From assembly GCA_032718475.1 (NCBI GenBank), contig JAUCBJ010005005.1:1-64000 (forward strand): a stretch of 64,000 nt of DNA, written 5' to 3'. A program made the translations under genes and the position numbers. The notes below the pieces were generated by a model. The model saw only the letters and a list, made by a program, of their open reading frames with translations, had not been told where the DNA came from and did not search any database. The stretch's first letter is position 1. Each line of letters begins with the position of its first letter. This DNA is from Nemertoderma westbladi (Eukaryota > Xenacoelomorpha > Nemertodermatida > Nemertodermatidae). Shown piece after piece: positions 32,494 through 41,456 of this stretch.

Positions 32494-32922
32494 TCACGAA
32501 TGGCGTTTACGGAGTTTCTTAAAACTTGCGATAGTCTTTTTCTCCTTGGGGCGAGCCACTTTACTAGGAGGGCTATAACTCCTGGGGGAAGGGTGCAATA
32601 CTATTACATCGGAAGGGTTAGGATTGCAGTCGGTGTATCCGCCGGTCGAGGTATCCGGTTGATCGATATCCATATCGGGGGATTGGGATTGAACAACCTT
32701 TAGGGCTCGTTTCAGGACAGCAGCTCTTACTGGTCCTTGATTGGTTGTCTGTACGACAGTGGTAGGTCGACCGTACGTAGTAAGGAATTTTCTCGGTTTA
32801 ATCGTTCTTTCTAATTCGTGCTCCCTTGCTTTGTATTCATATGGTCGCCTATGAACTTCTTGTAATTCCGGGTGTGCGTTTATGAATAACTCACCGTATT
32901 CTTTCTTCCTCGAACAATACAT
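32494..32922 (-). pseudogene. BEL-C protein B remnant, C-terminal region
   Basis: 142 codons closely similar to the C-terminal region of BEL-A's protein B (YGELFINAHPELQEV...RRPYEY against YGDLFINSHPELQEV...RRPYEY). The preceding coding DNA is the N-terminal region of B, so the exonuclease-like domain and zinc knuckles have been deleted, with a change of frame at about 32900. Confidence 0.8.
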
Positions 32923-32929
32923 ATAAATT

Positions 32930-33357
32930 CTAATGGACTATTCGAGTTTTAATAAATCCATCGAGGTTATATGGAGGTATTATTATGTCATTTTCTATTC
33001 TGGAGATGTTATAAGGTTTTCTAAATGAGTTTGCTTTAACTAATTGGTCAAAATGTTTTGGTAGTTGTTCAAGTTCAACAAGATCTAGGGGATTTATCAA
33101 TGGTAGAAACTTTAAACTATGTGTAGGATCTTCGGGTTTCACCATATAATATTGAGCTAAGTGGACATAGTAGGGGTGGTCTTTGATCCCGTAAAATGAG
33201 TTCTGTAAAGGTCTAGCGCGTATGTTAACCTCGTGTACCATACGACGGACAAGGTCTGCTCGATTGTCCAGAGGTTCACCGAGTATACCGTCGACACGAG
33301 CAGCTTCAATCTGCGCACGTTGTAACATAGGAGCGTCAGCGATAATATCTCGAGATC
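32930..33357 (-). pseudogene. BEL-C protein B remnant, N-terminal region
   Basis: This matches the middle of BEL-A's 20062-20961 frame (IKDHPYYV, YYMVKPEDPTHSL, NLDGFIKTRIVH). A TAG replaces a TGG codon at the end, and the deletion noted for 32494-32922 follows. The right end is the TA target of the DNA transposon at 33360-35337. Confidence 0.8.
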
Positions 33358-33359
33358 TA

Positions 33360-35337
33360 ACCGTTTAACGCCCATTGCACCTTAAATGGAACATGGCATT
33401 TGGAGAGACATGGGCGGCTGCTGCTTTGAAAAAAACGTGATTTTTTTTTGATATGAGTAAATTACATGTTTCCTCACATAATCACACCTTACTTGACCAA
33501 ATTTTATCAATTTCAAAACTGGAAAATGCCTGTTGAAAAGTGAAATTTTTGAAAAATTTAGGTGTCTTTTTGAATCTTAAAATTATGAGATGTAAGCAAG
33601 CAAGCAAGCAAACAGTCGGCCGAAGCCGGAGGCGACCCGAAGGCTCCTCTTTCGATAGCTGCTACCCGAGGGTAGGGGTGGGCGCTACTCCTATCCCAAG
33701 ATTTGCTCCCAGTTATTTAACTGGTACTCATTTTATCGACCCCAATGGATGAAAGGCTTAGTGGACCATGAGATGTGGGATGGTCAACAATTTTCGAAAA
33801 TTAGCTTTCCTGTTGGCCTGAATGCTATTTTAATCATTTTTATCAGTATTAGCTTTCAAATTTTTATTTAACAATGTTTAATACAGCAGCAAAGTGAAAT
33901 GTTCCATTCAAGGTGCGTTGGGACTTCAAACTCATTTTTTTTTACATTTTTTTTAAAATTGCTTCACATAGTCCACATTCTACACCTGACTCGAATAAAT
34001 TGCATTTTCTTGACCTGATTTTGATTAACTTTGAAAAAATGTCTACAAGTTCTCCAAAAGACCAGTGGAAATGTGAAGAACATAACTCGATTGTCGAGTG
34101 TACTGTACCGTACATTGTATAGGTCTATACTGTAGGTACAGTCAAGGCCTAGATACGGCAGAACACAGTGTAGATTAGTATATTTTTTAGCTAGTTTGTA
34201 TTAGGCCTACTATTTTTTTTTTTTCAATGTAACAATATTTTTTAAGATTATATATATAAGAAAGGACAAACGAAGAGACAGCAGAAACAAGTGGGGTGAA
34301 CCCGACCCCGGAGCTGTGACACTCACGATCTTCCGCTCCCGGCCTCAGTAAGGGCATGTCCAGGTTTGCTGGGTGGTGGGGACAGGAAAAGCGGAGGTTG
34401 ATGCCCTCTCGGGTTCCTCTGCAGATGTGGAGAGGGAGGTTAGGGCAGGATCTAGGTGTGGGATGGCTGGTTGGTGGCCAAGGATGAGGGAAATAAGGGG
34501 TCCAGCCCTTCAAACGGAGTCTACATATGCAGCTGGTACATGGTCAGTTGCCTTGCGCAGGCCTAGACCCCCCATAGCGGGTGGAAAGCATGCATTGTTG
34601 TATGACCAGTGGGAGAGCGAACCTCCGACCAGGTCAGACAAGGAGTCACGCATGATGAGGTCAAATTCCAAGGAATACTGCACTACCAGAGATGGAGGGC
34701 AACAGCGCAGGGCGAAGACGACCTTGGGGCAAGCAGGAGCGGAGGAGGGCAGTTTCTATCTGCGAGTCCTGCAGGTCTGGCAGGCATGCAATTATGGCAC
34801 GGACCTTTATTGATCCGTCCCATAACAGTATAAGGATCAGCATCAGTATATCGGAACAGCAGTACTTTGCACAATGTGCACAATGAACTTCTTGATACAA
34901 AAGTCGAGAACTTTATAGGCCTAGTATGGTATGGTATAGTATAGTATAGTATGTGTACTTTGCATGTGTAGGCCCACTCTAGAGGCAAGGCATTACGCAT
35001 TATATACTATACCTATAGGCCTATAAACGGAACTCGATAAACCGAAAGTAAATCTGACAGAACATCCCTGATAAACGGCTACCGGAACCTATCTTAACAA
35101 CAGTAACTTTTTTCCAGTTAGTTTATATCAGTAAGCCGATGACCTGCTTATCCATACTGTAGCTGCATAGCCTAACTAAGTGCAGTAGCTTCTGAGCAAT
35201 CAATGGGGTCCTATATAATTTATGTTATTTATTTATTTATGTTTTTTTGCAAAAGTGTAAAAGTAAAGTTACTTTATTGGGCCATTTTGAGATAGTTTCC
35301 AAAATATGAAACATTTTTTAAGTGGGCGTTAAATGGT
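33360..35337. mobile_element. DNA transposon with ACCRTTTAACGCCC ends, inserted in BEL-C
   Basis: The ends are inverted repeats: ACCGTTTAACGCCC at the left and the complement of ACCATTTAACGCCC at the right, flanked by TA (33358-33359 and 35338-35339). The flanks join into continuous BEL-A-like coding sequence, which proves the insertion. TA duplication fits Tc1/mariner-type or related elements, but no transposase is recognisable. A second, inverted copy of the subterminal sequence lies at about 33898-33923, so the element may itself be composite. The open frame at 34373-34813 has no domain I recognise. Confidence 0.7.
33600..33770 (+). repeat. SINE-like conserved segment inside the transposon
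   Basis: A GCAAGCAAGCAAGCAAAC run is followed by a segment containing CCCAGTTATTTAACTGGTAC and ATTTTATCGACCCCAATGGA. From memory this resembles the conserved central segment of SINE-type repeats common in invertebrate genomes; I could not search for it. Confidence 0.3.
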
Positions 35338-35339
35338 TA

Positions 35340-36021
35340 AGTTGATATCAACCGGTTGAGGTTGTGCTGTCGCGAAGAGTATATTTCCGAACTGAGGAAC
35401 CATCGAAGGATGAATGATGGTTTTGGAGTAGAGATCAGTCATAAGTATCTGTGCTTCAGGTTGAGCTAAAGCTACTTCTTCTCTCTCGTCCATTTCGAAA
35501 TGTTTCTCCTCTAGCTGATTCTCCTCTGCTTGTCTTTTAAACCGTTCGCACAAGAACTCTTGTAACGAATATGTACATCCAAGTTCAACATCTCCCTCCA
35601 GATTTTCGATTTCTCGATCAAACTGAGGTAAAGCTAATTCTTTTACCGCTTGTACTTGTTGATGTAATCTATGTTTGTCTAAACAATCATAGGTTTCTTT
35701 TCTGATCTTTTGCCGAATTGCGTCCATTGCGTTCCATATGACACTTTCGTCCACTTCGGTTACAGATTGTATCGGAGTCAAACCGGGATGAATATACGGG
35801 TTGAATGGAGATATTAGATGCCCAGTGGGCATCTATCAGTGGACGTCCCAATCCGGCTTGGTAGGAAGGGCTAATATCCAAGGAGCCCACAACCGGAGTG
35901 CCACTGACCAATTGTTTGGATAGCACCAGATCTTTGAACAACGAGTACAACTCAGTAGGATCTGTCATACTGTCAGGGTCGAGAGTCTGCGGTCGCACCG
36001 GGGAATAAGGAGGTCTGACCA
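35340..36021 (-). pseudogene. BEL-C proteins A (end) and B (start), remnant
   Basis: Two overlapping frames (36022-35687 and 35832-35329) together match the end of BEL-A's protein A (RPQTLDPDSMTDPTELYSLF) and the start of its protein B (DAIRQKIRKETYDCL), with one frameshift near 35830. At the A-B boundary this copy has CAA where BEL-A has TAA. The right end (GACCA, 36017-36021) is the target duplication of BEL-B. Confidence 0.8.
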
Positions 36022-37524
36022 TATTGGAAGAGACAGCAACAATACCTGCAATATCCTACTGTAAAGTTTGTGAATCAAATCATAAATCCGACCTTCTCAC
36101 CAAAACAGTAAACTCTAAGTAAGCGAATATATTGCAGTATCGATCTCTTATAACCGGTGAGGCAGAAAACAGTCTACGAGCAGACAAACTTCGATGAAAC
36201 AAAATCCCGCGCAGCGAATCCTAAAATCAGGCTGACTCACTGACGGACTAAGGGGCTCGTATACTTTGCCGCGGTGTGATTTATATGGTTGGGCGAAAGA
36301 GACGCTAGCTAGGTACAGAGGCAGAGATTTGGAGATGTCTAACTAGCGGGCAAAGCACAGTACGGACAAAAGTTAATTTTATATATTTTGAGGTGTAAAT
36401 AATTTCTAACGCGCGTGTTAATTCTGAACGGTCAAAAGCAGTTTTGCTCCTTCACATATATAATTACTGGGTACGGTGTGCATTTTACGAATATTCTAAT
36501 TTTGTAACTCGTAGGTCCAATACTCACGAATGATAAGGTTCCTTCCCCTCTTGCGTATTTCCAGGACTCAAATTCAGGCATAAGGTTAATGCTACGCCCA
36601 GAATTCGGCAATTTTAGGTACCAGGTCCCTGATACTAAGAAGAGATGTGTTAGTTTACTACTGTAGGCGTACAGTTACTAATAGCTATCCTGGCTCCTAT
36701 CTAGAATTTTAGTCACCCAGGTAGTCCGGGTAACTTCCTATTAGGGCGTTGGCGGGGACACGGTAGATGTTAGTATCCCTAATAGCCTCAATTTATTTGC
36801 GCCTAGCTGTAAACTGCCCTACCGCCTGAACGGTACAATCCCAATTCAGGTGAAAACACAGCAACCCCTCTAGCCTACAAGTTCTAATGCAATGGACACC
36901 GTTGTACTACAAATAGTCGCACACGCACCTGCACTTAGCAAGAGTTAGGCGTACAGTTTGCTGCACCCTACCAATTTGTATGCTTCGTACCAGTGTGCCT
37001 ACGTCCTATCTGCGTACTAGTATCTGCCTGCTCTTTCCCTCTCCCCCCGTAGGAATGTGAAGGTCTACTGTGGGTTTTCCTGAATCAAGACAGTACAGTC
37101 CCTAAGATGTAATTTTAGGCTCACAGCGTGTCACTACTTCTACCTTTTGATCTTTTGGTCTTACACTTAGGTAGCAAGGCGTCGAACGCTGTCTAACCTT
37201 TCAGGCGATGGGTGAATAACTCAAGATGGTATTGCGGGTTGTCTCTTGTCTACATTCCCCCGATGTTCCCGTTCATTGCTGCGGCCCGATCTCTAGCTGG
37301 CCATCCTGTCCCTTAGCTGGGTTCACCGTAGTGAATCATGGTAAAACAGATAGAAAAAAGCAGATTAGCGATAATTCTGACTTTATTACAGAAGATATAA
37401 TTATAATACAATGTAATCTGAAATAAACTAAGCACGACAGAATTAAAGTGATGTGTGTGATAGATATTGAATGAGATAACTAATGAACAAATCGCACCTT
37501 TATATACTAAATTTGTGCCGCAAT

Positions 37525-37546
37525 CAATCGAGAAAATTCTCGATTG
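37525..37546. repeat. Perfect hairpin in the BEL-B LTR
   Basis: CAATCGAGAA and TTCTCGATTG form a 10-bp stem with an AA loop. The same structure is at 57022-57043 in the other LTR. Confidence 0.8.
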
Positions 37547-37715
37547 TTCTATAGGTTCTAACAGGTTTTTAAAGATAGCTATTGGTCCAGCTAATATATA
37601 ACTTGCACGACATTGGTTACAATCAAATAACTACAGTCTCATTGGTACAGACAAATGCAATTAATTTGTAGCGGTTAATTTAAATGAGTTGAAATTCTGC
37701 ACAAAAATAATTCGC

Positions 37716-37792
37716 ACTTACTAGGATTCGAACTCAATACCTACTACACATATAATTTCCAACGCTCTACCGACTGAGCTACTGAACCACTT
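37716..37792 (-). other. tRNA-like A and B boxes in the BEL-B LTR
   Basis: On the sense strand TAGCTCAGTCGGTAGAGC (A box, complement of 37764-37781) is followed by GAGTTCGAATCC (B box, complement of 37724-37735). Both match Pol III internal promoter consensus very well. The anticodon stem and acceptor stem do not pair, so this is a tRNA-derived sequence rather than a functional tRNA. A copy is at 57213-57289 in the other LTR. Confidence 0.7.
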
Positions 37793-37914
37793 GACCAATA
37801 GGCGTATAAATAGAAATAGCAATACAAATGAGGACTCAAAGCAATCTTTACAAAGTTAATTCGAATAAAATAAAATTTTGAAAATCCACGGCATTTAGGG
37901 AATATAATTCTATA

Positions 37915-37921
37915 CCGCTCC
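37915..37921 (-). promoter_or_regulatory. BEL-B polypurine tract (candidate)
   Basis: The sense strand reads ATGGAGCGG directly before the LTR start TATAG. The GAGCGG core is shared with BEL-A and BEL-C at the same position. Confidence 0.6.
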
Positions 37922-38648
37922 ATGAAAACAGGATATTATCGTGCATAAAATATACGGTTTTCACCAATAATCAATCAAACTATAGAGTACTTAGGGCGTA
38001 CTTACATATTTACAATTAAATTTCAAACAATACTTCCTTTCTACGTAATGATTCGATACAAAAATAATTACAAATTCAAACTTTACGTATTTAAGGCTTT
38101 ATTAAGTAAGTACAATATAAATCTAAATTAAATTCACCAATATAAATCTATTGCATCTCAATATTGCATAAATTCAAACAATTACAAATATATTGCATCT
38201 CAAATATTGCATAAATTCAAACAATTACAAATACAAATAAATGAAAACAATAAGAAAGGCTCGCGAGTCTTCCATCTACTATTACTTTCTGTTTCACTGT
38301 AAATACTGCCTATAAAATGTAAATTGCATAATATTCGGAACAATATAAATTGCATAAGTTCGGAATAATTACAAATATAAAATATAAATTCTTACAAATA
38401 TAAGTCTTACTAAATATAAGTATAAACTGCATAAGTTTAGAATAATATAAACTCCTTTGCATCTCAAATATGAAACATAAATCTTTCAAATATAAGTTCC
38501 TTCTAAATATAAACTTTCTAAATTTCATAAATTCGGAACAATACAAATTGCTTAAGTTCGGAATAAACACAAATATAAATATAAATTCAAATAAATCACA
38601 AATCATAAGAAAGGCTCACGAGTCTTCCGTCCACCCTTGCCCTCCCTT
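37922..38648 (-). other. BEL-B 3' noncoding region with AT-rich repeats
   Basis: AT-rich DNA with repeated ATTGCATAAATTCAAACAAT-like and TTCGGAATAATTACAAATAT-like words. It holds two copies of the 18-bp near-palindrome (38256-38273 and 38611-38628). Open frames here are incidental. Confidence 0.6.
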
Positions 38649-41456
38649 TTATCGCTTAGTGGATCGAGCCCTGCCGCGTCCTCGAAAACTGCGCACAGGT
38701 GACTTTGCTCGCGATATGGGACTCGTGGGGCGAGTCACTGGTTTCGTTTGGACGTTGAGAGACGGTGCGACCATTTCCTCGCAAATTCGTCTATTTGGCA
38801 TCCCAAAACTTCGACCGATTCCTCGTGACCGATCAGTTGTCACTACAGTTGGTAGAACGTCTGGGAACGCGCGAGAAGCGGACGACGCAGACCCAAGAGT
38901 AGCTTGCGCCCCCTGTTGATCAGCTGGTGTATGTCCCGATCCTCCTACTGGTTCTCTAGGAAGCGATACCGTATCCCGAGTAATTCGAATGGTCGGCTCA
39001 ACTCCCTTGCGTTCTTCTACATTAATAATTTTCTTTAATTGTTGGCCCACTTTCTGGACCCGTATGATCCTACCCTGTCCGTCCTCCCGAGGGTGACGTG
39101 CAGACGGCGCAACCGGAGTGGCTGGTATATTTGTCGCCTCTAGGACCTCTTCTTCCTCGAATACGCTCGCTCGTATACGTTTATGGTAAAACGCGGCTCG
39201 GTACGCCCATGCGACGGTTAACCAAGCTCCTTTGTTCCGCTTTTCAGTTCGGAAACGATCGAATTCACCATACGTAATGCGATTAACGACTTTCTGAAAA
39301 TTCCACGTGTTTTTGTTATCCGGGTGAATCTGTAGTAGATACTCGCGCACCACTCGGAATCCGCTGTCGTGGGGCAAAATATCGACAACCTCGATAAGTT
39401 CGTCATATTGGGGCATAGCGGAGATGTATCCTTCCGACATCATCGTTTGGGGATTTACCGCCCAAAATCCAAGATGCGCTCTCATCGGAAACCGTCTTCT
39501 TTGTGCTGATACATGTTCGTCGGCTAAATCTTCCCACTCATCAAATAACTTCCTCACGAGTTTTACAGATTCGTGTTCATAAGGTATATCTCTTAGTTGG
39601 CATTCAGATGCTCGATGTCCTTTTATATTGCAGTAAGTACATTGAGCCATAAATCTCCAGCAAGTATAAAAGGTATGAGACCCTTGATCCCCACACCATC
39701 CACAGATTAGCTGAGTCGTAGTAATGTGCTTTCCACTGCACTTTGTCATATGATGTCCAGCGACGCCACATTTACTACACATCGTATTGGCAGGGTACCA
39801 CACTCGTTCGTATATAAGATCTCCAATCGGTCGAGCGCTTCCTCCCACACTATAATCGTAATCATCTGGGTCTATGGGTTGGTAGGTTTCTGAAGGTTGT
39901 ATACAAACTATAGCATCTGTTGCTTCAAGTTGTCGAATCTCCGTCTGAGATTTCTTCGGGAGGTTCCTTTCTATCTCAAGAAGTTCCTCTAAAGGATCAT
40001 CGGCGATCGTAGTAGTTACTTCGAAATCATCACCAAGGTGACCGATAGGCGCGCGCGTCTGCCGTGATTCTTCCGTAATCTCCACGATACGTTCTCCTTC
40101 ATAGGGTAACAATGTAAACATAGATGGTCTTTCGATAAGAGATCCCGCACAGCGAAGATACACGTCTCGAAATATACTAAATCCTGCTCGAGTAAAGGCA
40201 TTACACTGAGCGTCGGAGTTGTAGAAGGGTTCAAGGAATCGTCTAAACACGTCGGTACGAATTCTCCCTTCCATGTAGAACGTATGATCTTCTCCGAGAC
40301 AAAGTGGATGTCTTTTGAGAGTCCGAGACACAATGTCGGCGATTAGGCAAACATTCACTGACAACTCTATTGCTAAATAATATTGTAGGACCGCTCTTGG
40401 AGGTGACGTAATAGCCCAATACACGCATCCTCTCCATTTAAGCTGTGATTCAAACTCACTCATATCTGGAGTATCACCTTCTCCATAAGTTTCAATATAC
40501 TTGTTTCTCTTATTTTCCTTATAATCCCAATTGAATAACAGGTAGGAAATGTATCCAGTTCCAGTCTTCTGAGTATTATACTCACGAAAATATCCCTGTT
40601 CTATAGACCACAAAATAAGAGGTCGAGTGTCGACGTAAGGTGTCGGTAGTCGGTCATCGCTGTCCGTCATGCCGGCGAAGTCGCTAATTAAATCCTCCCT
40701 TACTCCTGATCCAATCTTTACAACAGTTTTATCTAAAATCATGTTTCTTACCATCTTCGGTAGCATTCTAGCGTCAATATTACAAGCTTGGTCCATCTTC
40801 TTTACTATGTCGGTGATAAGATGGTGTCGCTTTGTATTCGCTGGAGGTATCGGCATTCGTTTGTCGCTCCTCTGTCTACTGAAAACGTGCAGGACTCCGT
40901 CCGCCGCTCTAATTTGTATAGTCTTAGAAGTCAAACTCTTCTGATGACTGCCGCCCTCGTTATCGTAAAACATGTAACCGTTTTCCTGAAACGATCTAAA
41001 TGTCCTATTCCATTCATCCAACAATTCTTCCGAAGGTTGCCAAATCTTCTCTATGTCCTTATCATCTTCGAAACGAATAACCTTACCTCGCCAATCTGCG
41101 GCAATATCTGTATCCGACTCGAAGGTTCCGGTTCCAATCCATAAACGAATCGTCTTGGTTAAATATCCTTTCAAATTACTCGGAGCTATATCGGCACCAG
41201 CTCTATCCAGTTCCTTGAAGTCTTGGATATGAGGTGGGACGTTGTACACGACCTTTTGAGTAATATGTCTACGTAAATCATATATCTTGCTCATATCGCT
41301 GAAAACAACTGCAGGAAGAAACTCCAAGTTCGAAATGATTTCTGGATGATCCACGATGGGTATTTCGTACGTCGTATCCTGTCGGACTGGTATACTAATA
41401 GGGAAATTGAGTGTCGTACTCAATGGTTTCGTAGTTGATGTACTATACGGTTGCAT
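38649..41456 (-). CDS. BEL-B protein B: DEDD exonuclease-like domain plus zinc knuckles
   Basis: 935 codons starting with the ATG that directly follows protein A's stop. The N-terminal 150 residues align with protein B of BEL-A. Exonuclease-like motifs: FYDNEGG with Asp165 and Glu167, then a KTIQIR...LHVFSR strand pair; KIGSGVREDL with Asp255; YVDT with Asp276; and YLAIE with Tyr360 and Glu364. The order and surroundings match RNase D/WRN/EXD-type 3'-5' exonucleases (DEDDy), except that the last acid is Glu instead of Asp. Residues about 560-622 hold CX2CX4HX4C, CX2CX5HX4C and CX2CX4HX4C knuckles. A conserved C-terminal block follows (about 680-790), then a disordered basic tail ending RGRGRARSTKR. 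The frame is intact. It would presumably act on element nucleic acid, but activity is inference. It could also be a fold kept for binding only. Confidence 0.8.
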   Translation of the reverse strand: MQPYSTSTTKPLSTTLNFPISIPVRQDTTYEIPIVDHPEIISNLEFLPAVVFSDMSKIYDLRRHITQKVVYNVPPHIQDFKELDRAGADIAPSNLKGYLTKTIRLWIGTGTFESDTDIAADWRGKVIRFEDDKDIEKIWQPSEELLDEWNRTFRSFQENGYMFYDNEGGSHQKSLTSKTIQIRAADGVLHVFSRQRSDKRMPIPPANTKRHHLITDIVKKMDQACNIDARMLPKMVRNMILDKTVVKIGSGVREDLISDFAGMTDSDDRLPTPYVDTRPLILWSIEQGYFREYNTQKTGTGYISYLLFNWDYKENKRNKYIETYGEGDTPDMSEFESQLKWRGCVYWAITSPPRAVLQYYLAIELSVNVCLIADIVSRTLKRHPLCLGEDHTFYMEGRIRTDVFRRFLEPFYNSDAQCNAFTRAGFSIFRDVYLRCAGSLIERPSMFTLLPYEGERIVEITEESRQTRAPIGHLGDDFEVTTTIADDPLEELLEIERNLPKKSQTEIRQLEATDAIVCIQPSETYQPIDPDDYDYSVGGSARPIGDLIYERVWYPANTMCSKCGVAGHHMTKCSGKHITTTQLICGWCGDQGSHTFYTCWRFMAQCTYCNIKGHRASECQLRDIPYEHESVKLVRKLFDEWEDLADEHVSAQRRRFPMRAHLGFWAVNPQTMMSEGYISAMPQYDELIEVVDILPHDSGFRVVREYLLQIHPDNKNTWNFQKVVNRITYGEFDRFRTEKRNKGAWLTVAWAYRAAFYHKRIRASVFEEEEVLEATNIPATPVAPSARHPREDGQGRIIRVQKVGQQLKKIINVEERKGVEPTIRITRDTVSLPREPVGGSGHTPADQQGAQATLGSASSASRAFPDVLPTVVTTDRSRGIGRSFGMPNRRICEEMVAPSLNVQTKPVTRPTSPISRAKSPVRSFRGRGRARSTKR

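Larger units (their letters stand above)
36022..37914 (-). repeat. BEL-B 3' LTR
   Basis: 1893 bp. In sense orientation it begins TATAGAATTATATTCCC and ends TCTCTTCCAATA, so the termini are TAT...ATA rather than TG...CA. It contains a tRNA-like block and a perfect hairpin, both also present in the other LTR. Confidence 0.92.

Noticed and set aside
34373-34813. 146-codon frame as the transposase of the TA-flanked element
   Set aside because: No DDE/D motif or helix-turn-helix could be seen, and overlapping frames exist on both strands.
37716-37792. A functional tRNA gene in the BEL-B LTR
   Set aside because: The A and B boxes are good, but the anticodon and acceptor stems do not pair; called tRNA-derived instead.
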